DNA of 64,000 nt from Streptomyces sp. PKU-EA00015 (GTDB lineage: Bacteria; Actinomycetota; Actinomycetes; Streptomycetales; Streptomycetaceae): assembly GCF_013387495.1 (NCBI RefSeq), contig NZ_JABZEE010000034.1, positions 62,001 to 126,000 of the forward strand. The letters are read 5' to 3'. Below are positions 1 through 8,891 of this stretch, piece by piece. The position numbers and the translations under genes are program-made. Position 1 is the first letter of the stretch; each line of letters starts with the position of its first letter. The notes beneath the pieces are model-generated. The model saw only the letters and a list, made by a program, of their open reading frames with translations, was not told where the DNA came from and made no database searches.

Positions 1-709
1 GCACGCCTACAACGGCTACTACGTCCTCGAGGACAGCCCGATCCGCTCCGCCCGCGACCTGATCGGCAAGAAGGTCGGCATGAACACCCTCGGAGCCCAT
101 TCCGAGGCCATGCTCGACATCTACCTGCAGCGCGGCGGCCTGTCACCGGCGCAGATCGGCAGGGTCGAGCCTCTGGTGGTGCCGCCGGTCAACACCGAGC
201 AGTCGCTGCGCCAGCAACAGATCGACGTGGCCGTCCTCGGCGGCATTCTGCGCGACAAGGCTCTCGCCGCCGGCGGTATCCGCCCGCTGTTCACGGACCA
301 CGAACTGCTCGGCTCCTTCAGCGCCGGCACTTATGTGATGACCGACCGCTTCCTGAAGCAGAACCCGGACACGGCCCGGACCTTCGTCACCGCGGTGGGG
401 CGGGCCATCGAGTGGTCCCGGTCCGCCTCTCACGAAGAGGTCATCGCCCGGATGACGGACATCGTGAAGAAGCGGGGCCGCAACGAGGACACCGCGCCCC
501 TGAAGTACTGGCGGTCCTACGGTGTCGCCGAGACCGCGGGCCGGATCAACGGCAAGGAACTCCAGCTGTGGATCGACTGGCTGGCCGAGCGCGGTGACAT
601 CGAGAAGGGCCGGGTCGCGCTGTCCGACCTCTACACCAATGAGTTCAACGCCGGCGGCGGCACGGCGTCCGCCTCGCCGACCCCCTCCGCTGCGAAGAGC
701 GGGAGCTGA
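1..709 (+). CDS. ABC transporter substrate-binding protein, SsuA/TauA/NrtA type (5' end outside window)
   Basis: The reading frame is open from base 2, so the gene is cut by the window edge and only the last 235 residues are seen. The visible part is lobe II and the C-terminus of a periplasmic-binding-protein-like fold: RSARDLIGKKVGMN is the loop that in SsuA-like proteins follows the ligand pocket, followed by an Ala/Gly-rich helix and a loop region matching sulfonate, taurine and nitrate binders. The tail is Ser/Pro/Thr-rich. The protein would capture a small anionic or sulfonated substrate outside the membrane and hand it to the permease at 1563. The stop lies 5 bases before the ATPase gene, so the three transport genes form one operon. 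The exact ligand cannot be told from sequence. Confidence 0.85.
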   Translation, partial: HAYNGYYVLEDSPIRSARDLIGKKVGMNTLGAHSEAMLDIYLQRGGLSPAQIGRVEPLVVPPVNTEQSLRQQQIDVAVLGGILRDKALAAGGIRPLFTDHELLGSFSAGTYVMTDRFLKQNPDTARTFVTAVGRAIEWSRSASHEEVIARMTDIVKKRGRNEDTAPLKYWRSYGVAETAGRINGKELQLWIDWLAERGDIEKGRVALSDLYTNEFNAGGGTASASPTPSAAKSGS

Positions 710-714
710 TCACC

Positions 715-1566
715 ATGCCGGAACCTCTCACTCCCAAGATCGAGTTCGAGCGCGTACGCAAGGACTTCAGGGTCAAGGACGCAGCCCGCAAGGACCGTTC
801 GGGAGCACGGAAGTCCACGGAGTTCACCGCTCTCGACGGCATCGACCTGGAGATAGCGGCAGGCGAGTTCGTCGTGCTGGTCGGTCCCAGCGGCTGCGGC
901 AAGTCGACGCTGCTGGATCTGCTCGGCGGCCTCGCCCGGCCCACCGGCGGACGGATCCTGCTGGACGGCGCGCCCGTCACGGGGCCGGGCCTGGACCGCG
1001 GCATCGTCTTCCAGCAGTACGCGCTGCTGCCGTGGCGCACCGCGCAGGGCAACGTCGAGTTCGGCCTGGAGGCCACCGGCGTCCCGCGGCGCGAACGGGC
1101 CGCATGTGCCCGGGAGTTCTTGGACCTGGTGGGTCTGTCGGGCTTCGAGGACCGCCATCCGCATGAGCTGTCGGGCGGGATGCGGCAGCGGGTGGCGATC
1201 GCCCGCAGCCTCGCCTACGACCCCGACGTCCTGCTCATGGACGAGCCGTTCGCCGCGCTGGACGCCCAGACCCGGGAGTCCCTGCAGGACGAGCTGCTGC
1301 GCATCTGGCAGCGCACCGGCAAGACCGTCGTCTTCATCACGCACGGCATCGACGAGGCCGTCTACCTGGGACAGCGCGTCGCCGTCATGACGTCGAGGCC
1401 GGGCCGCATCAAGCGGATCGTGCCGGTCGCCCTCGGCTCCCGTACGGCGACGGACGACGTCCGCTCCAGTCCCGAGTTCGCGCGCCACCGGCACGAGATC
1501 TGGTCACTGCTCCACGACGAGGTGGCCAGGGCCCAGCAGTTGGAGAAGGAGGAGGCTTCCGTATGA
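715..1566 (+). CDS. ABC transporter ATP-binding protein, SsuB/TauB type
   Basis: This 283-residue nucleotide-binding subunit energises import by the neighbouring permease. Walker A is GPSGCGKST (residues 57-65), the Q-loop segment is VFQQYALLPWR, the ABC signature is LSGGMRQR (about 152-159), Walker B is VLLMDEP (about 172-178) and the switch histidine is in FITHGIDEA. The short LPWRTAQGNVEFGLE stretch after the Q-loop is typical of the nitrate/sulfonate/taurine ATPase group. A 20-residue Lys/Arg-rich insert near the N-terminus (KDAARKDRSGARKS) is longer than in E. coli SsuB. The gene follows the binding protein by 5 bases and overlaps the permease by 4 bases (ATGA), indicating translational coupling. 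Confidence 0.93.
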   Translation: MPEPLTPKIEFERVRKDFRVKDAARKDRSGARKSTEFTALDGIDLEIAAGEFVVLVGPSGCGKSTLLDLLGGLARPTGGRILLDGAPVTGPGLDRGIVFQQYALLPWRTAQGNVEFGLEATGVPRRERAACAREFLDLVGLSGFEDRHPHELSGGMRQRVAIARSLAYDPDVLLMDEPFAALDAQTRESLQDELLRIWQRTGKTVVFITHGIDEAVYLGQRVAVMTSRPGRIKRIVPVALGSRTATDDVRSSPEFARHRHEIWSLLHDEVARAQQLEKEEASV

Positions 1567-2498
1567 GCCCCGCAGCCGGCACCACCACCGAGAAGACGAC
1601 GTTGCCGGGCCCCGCGGGCGTCGCCGAATCCGCCCGCGCCCCCTCCCTCGCGTCGGCGCCGGCCGCGGCGTCGCCGCCGGCCGTGCGCCGGGCACCCGCC
1701 TGGACGACCGCCGCCCGGGCGGCCCGCCGCCTGCCGTCCCTGCTGGTGAAGGGGGCGACCACATCCGCGGCGATCGTGGCTCTGCTGCTGCTGTGGGAGA
1801 CCGCGCCGAGGCTCGGCCTGGTCGACCGGACCTTCCTGCCGCCGTTCAGTGAGGTCGCCCGCGCCTGGTGGGGGCTGGCCACCGACGGTCAGCTGGCCGA
1901 CAACGCACGTGCGAGCCTGGTGCGTTCGTTCAGCGGATTCGGTCTCGCCGTGGCCCTCGCCGTGCCGCTGGGCCTGCTCATCGGCTGGTACCGGCCGGTC
2001 GCCGACCTCCTCGGACCTCTGCTGGAGGTCTTCCGCAACACCGCGGCGCTGGCCCTGCTGCCGGTGTTCGTCCTGCTCCTGGGTATCGGCGAGACGTCGA
2101 AGATCTCCATCGTCGTGTACGCGTGCACGTGGCCGATCCTGCTCAACACCATCAGCGCGGTCCGTAACGTCGACCCGACCCTGCTGAAACTGGCGAAGTC
2201 GATGGATCTGTCCGCGCCCCGTCTGTTCCAGAAGGTCATCCTGCCGTCCGCGGTCCCGGTGATGTTCACCGGGATCCGGCTGGCCGGTGCCGTGTCGATC
2301 CTCGTACTGGTCGCCGCCGAGATGATCGGCGCCAAGGCCGGGCTCGGGTATCTGATCAACGCCTCCCAGTACAACTTCGCCATCCCGCAGATGTACGCGG
2401 GCATCATCACGATCTCCGCCATCGGCGTGGTCTTCAACCAGTTCCTGGTGGCCGTCGAGCGGCGGCTCAGCTCCTGGCGCGTTCCCACCGGCGGCTGA
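1563..2498 (+). CDS. ABC transporter permease, SsuC/TauC type
   Basis: This 311-residue integral membrane subunit begins with about 60 Pro/Ala-rich cytoplasmic residues, followed by roughly six hydrophobic helices. The conserved cytoplasmic EAA-like loop is recognisable around AKSMDLSAPRLFQKVILPSA, where it docks onto the ATPase. Family membership in the sulfonate/nitrate/taurine permeases (BPD_transp_1) follows from the LVEVFRNTAALALLPVFVLL-like segment and the C-terminal GLGYLINASQYNF motif. It overlaps the ATPase by 4 bases. The start is the ATG inside that overlap; a strong GGAGG-like ribosome site (gagaaggaggagg) lies about 10 bases upstream. Confidence 0.92.
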   Translation: MSPAAGTTTEKTTLPGPAGVAESARAPSLASAPAAASPPAVRRAPAWTTAARAARRLPSLLVKGATTSAAIVALLLLWETAPRLGLVDRTFLPPFSEVARAWWGLATDGQLADNARASLVRSFSGFGLAVALAVPLGLLIGWYRPVADLLGPLLEVFRNTAALALLPVFVLLLGIGETSKISIVVYACTWPILLNTISAVRNVDPTLLKLAKSMDLSAPRLFQKVILPSAVPVMFTGIRLAGAVSILVLVAAEMIGAKAGLGYLINASQYNFAIPQMYAGIITISAIGVVFNQFLVAVERRLSSWRVPTGG

Positions 2499-2543
2499 CG
2501 TGGCCGCACTCTCCGTCTTCCGACCCCCGATCCGAGGTACCTC

Positions 2544-3899
2544 ATGACCGCGTCACGCCCCCGACACCTGCGTCTCAACGCCTTCCTGATGAACGCGGGC
2601 CACCACGACGCCGCTTGGCGGCACCCGCGCACCCAGCCCGAACGCGTCACCGACCTGCGCTACTTCCAGCAGCTCGCGCAGACCGCCGAGCGCGGCCTGC
2701 TCGACTCGGTCTTCCTCGCCGACGGCCTCGCCCTGTGGGGCAAGGTCCGGTACAACGCGCTCGGCGGCTTCGAACCGCTCACCCTGTTGTCCGCCCTGGC
2801 GGCGGTCACGGAGCACGTCGGCCTGATCGCCACCGTGTCCACCACCTTCAACGAGCCCTTCCACACCGCCCGCAAGTTCGCCTCCCTGGACCACATCAGC
2901 GGTGGCCGGGCCGGCTGGAACATCGTCACCTCCGGCACCGTGAACGAGGCCCGCAACTTCGGGCAGGAGGAGCACCTGGAGCACGGTGTGCGCTACGAGC
3001 GGGCGCGGGAGTTCGTCGAGGTCGCCACCAAGCTGTGGGACAGCTGGGAGGACGACGCGATCCTGCTCGACCGTGAGCGGGGCGTCTACGCCGACACCGA
3101 CAAAGTGCGGGAGATCAACCACCGCGGGGAGCACTTCGGGGTGCAGGGTCCCCTGAACGTTCCGCGCAGCCCGCAGGGCCACCCGCTGCTGGTGCAGGCC
3201 GGCTCCTCGGAGGACGGCAAGGAGTTCGCCGCCCAGTACGCCGAGGCCGTCTTCACCGCCCAGCAGACCCTCTCCGACGGCCAGGCCTTCTACAAGGACC
3301 TCAAGTCCCGGCTGGCCCGTTACGGCCGCACCGAGGACCAGCTGCTCGTGCTGCCCGGCATCGCCCCCGTCATCGGGTCGACCGAGGCCGAAGCCCGTGC
3401 GCTGGAAGAGGAGCTGACCGAACTTCAGGTCCCGGAGTACGGGCTGGCCCAGCTGTCCGGGATGCTCGGCACCGACCTGACCGGGCTGCCGCTGGACGGG
3501 CCGCTGCCCGAGCTGCCGGAAGAACGGGACATCAACGGCAACAAGAGCCGCTTCACGCTCGTCGCCGAACTCGCCCGCCGCGACGGCCTCACCCTGCGCG
3601 AGCTCATCGCCCGCCTCGGCGGCGGACGCGGCCACCGCGTCTTCGCCGGCACGCCCGAGCAGACAGCCGACCAGCTCCAGGAGTGGTTCACCCAGGGCGC
3701 CGCCGACGGCTTCAACATCATGCCGCCCCACCTGCCCGGTGGCCTGGAGGACTTCGTCGACCATGTCGTGCCGATCCTGCAACGGCGCGGCCTGTTCCGC
3801 ACCGAGTACACCGGCCGCACTCTGCGCGAGCACTACGGCCTGGCCCGCCCCGCCAACCGGCTGACCGCGGCGGCCACAGGAGAAGGGCGACCGGTGTGA
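2544..3899 (+). CDS. LLM-class flavin-dependent monooxygenase (NtaA/SnaA/DszA family)
   Basis: The 451-residue product belongs to the bacterial luciferase-like, FMN-dependent two-component monooxygenases related to nitrilotriacetate monooxygenase, pristinamycin synthase A and dibenzothiophene sulfone monooxygenase. Visible hallmarks are the N-terminal LRLNAFLMNAGHHDAAWRHP strand, LDSVFLADGLALWG, the STTFNEPFHTARKFASLDHISGGRAGWN core, and RSPQGHPLLVQAGSS. It would use reduced FMN and oxygen to attack a C-S, C-N or aromatic substrate in the cytoplasm, consistent with an upstream importer and a TauD-like oxygenase downstream. No dedicated flavin reductase is present in the operon. It overlaps the next gene by 4 bases (GTGA). 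The substrate is unknown. Confidence 0.92.
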   Translation: MTASRPRHLRLNAFLMNAGHHDAAWRHPRTQPERVTDLRYFQQLAQTAERGLLDSVFLADGLALWGKVRYNALGGFEPLTLLSALAAVTEHVGLIATVSTTFNEPFHTARKFASLDHISGGRAGWNIVTSGTVNEARNFGQEEHLEHGVRYERAREFVEVATKLWDSWEDDAILLDRERGVYADTDKVREINHRGEHFGVQGPLNVPRSPQGHPLLVQAGSSEDGKEFAAQYAEAVFTAQQTLSDGQAFYKDLKSRLARYGRTEDQLLVLPGIAPVIGSTEAEARALEEELTELQVPEYGLAQLSGMLGTDLTGLPLDGPLPELPEERDINGNKSRFTLVAELARRDGLTLRELIARLGGGRGHRVFAGTPEQTADQLQEWFTQGAADGFNIMPPHLPGGLEDFVDHVVPILQRRGLFRTEYTGRTLREHYGLARPANRLTAAATGEGRPV

Positions 3900-5500
3900 C
3901 CGGGCTCGAACTCACCACGGACGTCCTCGTGGTCGGCGGCGGACCCGCGGCCACGTGGGCCGCGCTCAAGGCGGCCCAGGACGGAGCGGACGTCGTCCTG
4001 GCCGACAAGGGCTACTGCGGCACCAGCGGCGCCACCGCCTCGAGCGGTACGGGCGTCTGGTACGTCCCGCCGGAGCCCGCCGCACGGGAAGCGGCCATGG
4101 CGAGCCGGGAGGCACTGGGCGGACATCTGGCCGACCGGCGCTGGATGACCCGGGTGCTGGACCAGACGTATGCGGGCATGAACGAGCTGGCGGCGGCCGG
4201 ACGGTACCCCTTCCCGACGGGGCCGGACGGACAGCAGCTCAGGAACGGCCTGCAGGGGCCGGAGTACATGCGCAGGATGCGTATCCGCGTCCAGCGGGCC
4301 GGGGCACGCATTCTCGACCACAGCCCGGTCACCGAGTTGCTCACCGACCCCTCCGGCGCGGTCGCCGGGGCCAGGGGGCACCGGCGCCAGGCCGGGCGGC
4401 CGTACCGGGTGCGCGCGGGGGCGGTCGTCCTGGCCACCGGCGGCTGCGCGTTCCTCAGCGGCGCGCTGGGCTGCAACGTCAACACCGGCGACGGTGCGCT
4501 GTTCGCCGCCGAGGCGGGCGCGGAGATGTCCGGCATGGAGTTCTCCAACGCCTACGGCATCGCACCCGAAGGCACCTCCGTCACCAAGACCGCGTTCTAC
4601 TCCTTCGCGACCTTCTACCGCGAGGACGGCTCGGTCCTGGAGGGTGCGGCCAGTCAGGGCGGCCGGTCCGTGATCGCCAGGACACTGCTCGGCGAGAAGG
4701 TGTACTGCCGCCTCGACCGGGCGGACGCGGCTGCCCGGCAGGCGATGCGGCTGGCCCAGCCGAACTTCTTCCTCACCTTCGACCGGCTCGGCATCGACCC
4801 GTTCACCCAGCGCTTCGCCGTCACGCTCCTCGCCGAAGGCACCGTGCGCGGCACCGGCGGCATCCGCATCACCGGCGACGACTGCTCCACCACCGTCCCC
4901 GGGCTGTACGCGGCCGGAGACGCGGCGACCCGTGAGCTGATCTGCGGCGGCTTCACCGGCGGTGGCAGCCACAACGCCGCATGGGCCGTCTCCTCCGGCA
5001 CCTGGGCAGGCCGTGGCGCGGCCCGCCACGCCCGCTCGCTCGGCGGCCGTGCAGCGACGCGGCGTCTCGCCGCTGCCGGCGGAGCGGGGCTCCGGCCCAC
5101 CGGGACTCCCGGTCCGGCCGACGGATTCCGGGACGTCGTCGCGGCAGTCCAGGGCGAGGTGCTGCCGTACGAGAAGAACTATCTGCGCCACGGCGACCGG
5201 CTCGCCGCCTCGCTGGAGGTGCTCGACAGCGTGTGGGAGGAGTCGCGCGCCTCTCTGCGCGCAGGCGGCGGGGACGTCGTACGGGCCAGGCAGGCGGCGG
5301 CGATGGCGGCCCACGCCCGCTGGATGTACACCGCGGCGCTCGCGCGGACCGAGACCCGCGGCATGGCGAAACGGCTCGACTTCCCGGAACAGGACCCCGG
5401 GCAGCACCACCACATCGTCACGGGTGGCCTCGACCGGGTGTGGACCCGCACCGAGCCCCTGGCAACCGCACCGGCAGCACCCCTGGAGGTGGCATCGTGA
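3896..5500 (+). CDS. FAD-dependent oxidoreductase, fumarate reductase / adenylylsulfate reductase (AprA-like) superfamily
   Basis: Starting at the GTG inside the 4-base overlap, the protein has 534 residues. The N-terminal dinucleotide fold is DVLVVGGGPAATWAALKAA (residues about 9-27) with the acidic residue in VVLADKG; GGCAFLSGALGCNVNTGDG and VPGLYAAGDAATRELICGG are the other FAD-contact regions of the succinate dehydrogenase/fumarate reductase/AprA flavoprotein family. The extra arginine/histidine pattern of true fumarate reductases is not obvious, so the oxidised or reduced substrate is open. Immediate coupling to a two-cluster ferredoxin mirrors AprA-AprB pairing. In an organosulfur operon a role in handling released sulfite or a sulfur intermediate is an inference. 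Confidence 0.85.
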   Translation: MTGLELTTDVLVVGGGPAATWAALKAAQDGADVVLADKGYCGTSGATASSGTGVWYVPPEPAAREAAMASREALGGHLADRRWMTRVLDQTYAGMNELAAAGRYPFPTGPDGQQLRNGLQGPEYMRRMRIRVQRAGARILDHSPVTELLTDPSGAVAGARGHRRQAGRPYRVRAGAVVLATGGCAFLSGALGCNVNTGDGALFAAEAGAEMSGMEFSNAYGIAPEGTSVTKTAFYSFATFYREDGSVLEGAASQGGRSVIARTLLGEKVYCRLDRADAAARQAMRLAQPNFFLTFDRLGIDPFTQRFAVTLLAEGTVRGTGGIRITGDDCSTTVPGLYAAGDAATRELICGGFTGGGSHNAAWAVSSGTWAGRGAARHARSLGGRAATRRLAAAGGAGLRPTGTPGPADGFRDVVAAVQGEVLPYEKNYLRHGDRLAASLEVLDSVWEESRASLRAGGGDVVRARQAAAMAAHARWMYTAALARTETRGMAKRLDFPEQDPGQHHHIVTGGLDRVWTRTEPLATAPAAPLEVAS

Positions 5501-5862
5501 TCGAACTGGTCTCGGCGGAACGCTGTATCACCTGTGACAAGTGCATCAAGGTCTGCCCGACCGACGTGTTCGACCGCGGCGAGGACGGCATCCCGGTGCT
5601 CGCCCGCCGCGACGACTGCCAGACCTGCTTCCAGTGCGAGGCGAACTGCCCGGCCGACGCCCTGTACGTCTCGCCCCTGACGCGCCCGGCCGACGACTCC
5701 GCCGCCCGGGACGAAGAACACCTGGACCGTACCGGCCTGCTCGGGAGCTACCGCCGGCACATCGGGTGGGGACGGGGCCGTACACCCGGCGCGCTGCGAG
5801 CCGTCGGCCCTCCCCTCGGCCCGCCGGAGGCCAAGGGCCCCTCACTGCCCATCACATCCTGA
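5497..5862 (+). CDS. two-cluster 4Fe-4S ferredoxin (AprB-like electron partner)
   Basis: The GTG at 5497 overlaps the flavoprotein stop by 4 bases and gives 121 residues. Two complete ligand sets are visible: CITCDKCIKVCP (residues 10-21) and CQTCFQCEANCP (about 44-55). The remaining 60 residues are an unstructured, Arg/Pro-rich tail not usual for small bacterial ferredoxins. The spacing and the position directly after the flavoprotein indicate that it carries electrons to or from that enzyme, as AprB or fumarate reductase FrdB do. A much longer open frame extends upstream but overlaps the flavoprotein gene and lacks family similarity, so the coupled GTG was chosen. Confidence 0.88.
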   Translation: MIELVSAERCITCDKCIKVCPTDVFDRGEDGIPVLARRDDCQTCFQCEANCPADALYVSPLTRPADDSAARDEEHLDRTGLLGSYRRHIGWGRGRTPGALRAVGPPLGPPEAKGPSLPITS

Positions 5863-5883
5863 TCACCTCCGGAAGGACCGCAC

Positions 5884-6783
5884 ATGACCACCAGCACCGG
5901 CTTCGACGTCCGCAGGATCGGCGGCCGTATCGGCGCGGAGATCCTCGGTGTGGACCTCGGCGCCGACCTCGACCCCGCCGTCGTCACCGAGATCAACTCC
6001 GCGCTCCTGGAACACAAGGCGCTCGTCTTCCGCGACCAGCAGCTCGACGACGCGGGCCAGCTCCGCTTCGCCTCCCTCTTCGGCGAGCTCACCACCGCGC
6101 ACCCGACCGTCCCTTCCGTCGACGGCCGGCCCCAGGTGCTGCCCGTCGACGGCGACGAGGGCATCCGCGCCAACCACTGGCACACCGATGTCACGTTCGT
6201 CCGTACGCCTCCCAAGGCGTCCACGCTGCGCAGCATCGTGGTCCCGCCCTACGGCGGCAACACCCTCATCGCCAACTCGGCGGCCGCGTACCGGGATCTG
6301 CCCGAGCCGCTGCGCGAGCTGGCCGACAAGCTGTGGGCGGTGCACACGAACGCCTACGACTACGCCGCCCCGAAGAGCGAGAAGGCGGCCGAGCACCGCA
6401 AGCAGTTCGTGTCCCGGAAGTACCGCACCGCGCACCCGGTCGTCCGGGTGCACCCCGAGACCGGGGAGCGCGGGCTGTTCATCGGCGGCTTCGCCCAGAG
6501 CATCGTCGGGCTCGGCCCCTCCGACTCCCGCGACCTGCTGCGCCTCTTCCAGTCGTACGTCACCCGCCCCGAGAACATCGTGCGAGTGACATGGACGCCG
6601 GGCGACCTCGTCCTGTTCGACAACCGCATCACCCAGCACTACGCCCCGGACGACTACGGCGACCTGCCGCGCCTGCTGCACCGGGTGACCGTCGCGGGCG
6701 ACGTGCCCGCCGGTGTCGACGGCACACTCAGCCATGTCCTCGAGGGCGACGACGCCTCCCACTACACCCCCGCCGCGGCCTGA
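5884..6783 (+). CDS. TauD/TfdA-family Fe(II)/2-oxoglutarate dioxygenase
   Basis: This 299-residue enzyme would hydroxylate a sulfonate, sulfate ester or related substrate so that the C-S or C-O bond breaks, using 2-oxoglutarate and oxygen. The iron ligands are visible: HTD (His100, Asp102) in NHWHTDVTF and the distal His266 in LLHRVTV, followed by the arginine that holds 2-oxoglutarate. FRDQQLDDAGQLRFASLFGEL and the IVVPPYGGNTLIANS segment match the TauD group. Length is normal for the family. The gene lies 21 bases after the ferredoxin with a good GGAAGGA ribosome site, as the last gene of operon A. Taurine itself is possible but not proven. Confidence 0.93.
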   Translation: MTTSTGFDVRRIGGRIGAEILGVDLGADLDPAVVTEINSALLEHKALVFRDQQLDDAGQLRFASLFGELTTAHPTVPSVDGRPQVLPVDGDEGIRANHWHTDVTFVRTPPKASTLRSIVVPPYGGNTLIANSAAAYRDLPEPLRELADKLWAVHTNAYDYAAPKSEKAAEHRKQFVSRKYRTAHPVVRVHPETGERGLFIGGFAQSIVGLGPSDSRDLLRLFQSYVTRPENIVRVTWTPGDLVLFDNRITQHYAPDDYGDLPRLLHRVTVAGDVPAGVDGTLSHVLEGDDASHYTPAAA

Positions 6784-7446
6784 GCCCCTCGGCCGCCGGG
6801 CAGGTGCCCCCTGCCCGGCGTCGGCGGCCCCACCCGCGGCGGACGCCGATCTGCCCCCGGGATATCCCCACTGGCCCGCGCCCCGGTCCCCGGACCGGCC
6901 CCTGATCCCCTCGTCCATCAGGGGGTTCTCACGACACGAGATGCGGTTGTCCATCATTTGGGCAGCCCCTTGGGGCGAGCGCCGCCCTCTGCCAATATCC
7001 CTATCAACCAGGTGGGAAAACTAGGGATCGGGTGAGGTGGCCGTGCGAACGCTGAACCACGCAGGCCGTCCGCTTCCCCTTCTGACCTCCCGGCGCCACA
7101 TCGACTTGGGCCGCACGTCCAGCGCCATCTGTCAGCCCGTCTGACGCCGTCCACAGGACCTGGCTCCGCAGAGCACCGCTGTGCTCCTTGCCCCCGCCGG
7201 CCGTCGGCCGGGCGCCCCCTGTACCGACCACGCCACCCCCGTCTCCATGACTGCCTGTCCTCGGGCGCGGCGTGGCATTGACGACGGCTGGACATAACCC
7301 CGCGGCATCCGACACATATCCGCTTCTCCGCCTGCGACGTCGCCCCCGTCGCCGCCGGCCGGGGAGCGGGTGCAGTGCATGCCGACGGCTTTGCGTCGCG
7401 TATTTCCGTACCTCCCTGAACACCATCCCGTGAAAGGACACCCACC
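6784..7446 (+). other. 663-bp non-coding leader between operon A and the lone binding protein
   Basis: No convincing gene is seen on either strand; the open frames here lack family similarity and ribosome sites. The stretch contains an AT-richer dyad at 6997-7028 (separate entry) and ends with the ribosome site of the gene at 7447. The length between dyad and start codon (about 420 bases) leaves room for a long untranslated leader, but no known riboswitch class could be recognised by eye. Confidence 0.5.
6997..7028. promoter_or_regulatory. candidate operator: 7-bp inverted repeat ATCCCTA...TAGGGAT
   Basis: The arms ATCCCTA (6997-7003) and TAGGGAT (7022-7028) are perfect inverted repeats 18 bases apart; the interior reads TCAACCAGGTGGGAAAAC and is markedly less GC-rich than its surroundings. 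It sits upstream of the SsuA-like gene. An Rrf2-type regulator is encoded at 15990, and CymR-like Rrf2 proteins control sulfur genes from such dyads, so that assignment is plausible but inferred. Confidence 0.4.
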
Positions 7447-8550
7447 GTGTCTGCCGCAAGACCGCTCACCACCCTGCGCGCCATCGCCGTCATGGCCACG
7501 CTTCCCCTCCTGCTCACCGCCTGCGGCTACGGTTCCGAGCCCGACGACGACAAGAAGACCGAGGTGGCCGCCAAGGGCGAGAAGCTCTCCGCCGACACCG
7601 TCCGCATCGGCTACTTCCCGAACCTCACCCACGCCACAGCACTCGTCGGCGTCCAGGAAGGCCTGATCCAGAAAGAGCTCGGCGGCACCCAGCTCAAGCC
7701 GCAGACCTTCAACGCCGGCCCCTCCGAGATCGAGGCCCTCAACGGCGGCGCGCTCGACATCGGCTTCATCGGCCCCTCACCCTCCATCAACGGCTACGTG
7801 AAGTCTGAGGGCAAGAGCCTGCGGATCATCGGCGGCTCGGCCTCCGGCGGCGTCAAGCTGGTCGTGAACCCGAAGAAGATCAGGACCCTGGACGACGTCA
7901 AGGGCAAGAGGATCGCCACCCCGCAGCACGGCAACACCCAGGACATCGCGTTCCTCAACTGGATCGCGGAGAAGGGCTGGAAGGTCGACGCGGAGAGCGG
8001 CAAGGGCGATGTCTCCGTGGTCCGCACCGACAACAAGGTCACCCCGGACGCCTACAGGTCCGGGGCGATCGACGGCGCCTGGGTACCCGAGCCGACCGCG
8101 TCCAAGCTGGTCTCCGAGGGTGCGAAGGTCCTCCTCGACGAGTCCACACTGTGGCCGGACAAGAAGTTCGTGATCACGAACATCATCGTGTCCCAGACCT
8201 TCCTGAAGGACCACCCGGACGTGGTCGAGGCCGTGCTGCGCGGCACGGTGAAGACGAACGCGTGGATCAACGCCAACCCGGACAAGGCGAAGGCGTCGGC
8301 CAACGCCGCCCTGAAGGCGGAGACCGGCAAGGAGTTGGTGGCCAAGGTGATCGACCCGGCGTGGCCGAGCATCCAGATCACCGACGACCCGCTGGCCGCG
8401 ACGCTGAAGACGCAGGCCGACCACGCGGTCAAGGCCGGTCTGCTCAAGGAGCCCGATCTCAACGGCATCTACGACCTGACGCTCCTCAACAAGGTGCTGA
8501 AGGCCGAGGGCAGGCCCGAGGTCTCCGACGCCGGTCTCGGCGCCGAGTAA
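7447..8550 (+). CDS. aliphatic sulfonate/taurine-type ABC substrate-binding lipoprotein
   Basis: The 367-residue product starts at a GTG placed 6 bases after GAAAGGA. A type II signal ends in the lipobox LLLTAC with the lipidated Cys at residue 26. The mature part is a full SsuA-like binding protein: VRIGYFPNLTHATALVGVQEG opens lobe I, EIEALNGGALDIGFIGPSP lines the ligand cleft, and KKFVITNIIVSQTFLKDHPD lies in lobe II. No permease or ATPase follows; a strong terminator lies 131 bases after its stop. It is therefore an orphan binding protein that may feed one of the two neighbouring transporters. It is distinct in sequence from the binding protein at 10051. Confidence 0.93.
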   Translation: MSAARPLTTLRAIAVMATLPLLLTACGYGSEPDDDKKTEVAAKGEKLSADTVRIGYFPNLTHATALVGVQEGLIQKELGGTQLKPQTFNAGPSEIEALNGGALDIGFIGPSPSINGYVKSEGKSLRIIGGSASGGVKLVVNPKKIRTLDDVKGKRIATPQHGNTQDIAFLNWIAEKGWKVDAESGKGDVSVVRTDNKVTPDAYRSGAIDGAWVPEPTASKLVSEGAKVLLDESTLWPDKKFVITNIIVSQTFLKDHPDVVEAVLRGTVKTNAWINANPDKAKASANAALKAETGKELVAKVIDPAWPSIQITDDPLAATLKTQADHAVKAGLLKEPDLNGIYDLTLLNKVLKAEGRPEVSDAGLGAE

Positions 8551-8680
8551 CCGCGTCCGCACTGCTCAACCCGGTCACCGGGGCCGAGGCCCGACAGCCG
8601 GCTCCAGCGACACTCCCGGCGGCCCGGCGACGGGCGGGGGGATACACCCGCGGTCCCGCCGCCCACCGCACACCTGGCCC

Positions 8681-8728
8681 ACAACACCGGCTCCGCGAAG
8701 GCATTGCCCGCAGCGGAGCCGGTGTTGT
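8681..8728. terminator. rho-independent-like terminator after the SsuA-like gene
   Basis: A perfect 16-bp stem (8681-8696 with 8713-8728) encloses a 16-base loop. No T-run follows, as is common in Streptomyces. It separates the orphan binding protein from the GntR gene. Confidence 0.75.
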
Positions 8729-8891
8729 GATGCGTGGAGGGACACGCAACGCAGGCGGACGGTCCCGGGGGCTATCGGCGAAGCCAGGGAACTGATCGCA
8801 TCCTGGGCACCTGATGTCCGCGATATGGGCAACAGGATGGCGGATCTTACTGTTACACCACTGAAACCGCAGGTCAGAGCGTTCCTTACAG

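Noticed and set aside
3833..5413. Long minus-strand frame opposite the operon-A flavoprotein
   Set aside because: Antisense shadow with no family motif or ribosome site; the plus strand encodes a clear FAD protein coupled on both sides.
6784..7446. Known riboswitch (SAM or cobalamin type) in the long leader before the SsuA-like gene
   Set aside because: No conserved core of these classes could be recognised; only the ATCCCTA/TAGGGAT dyad is supported.
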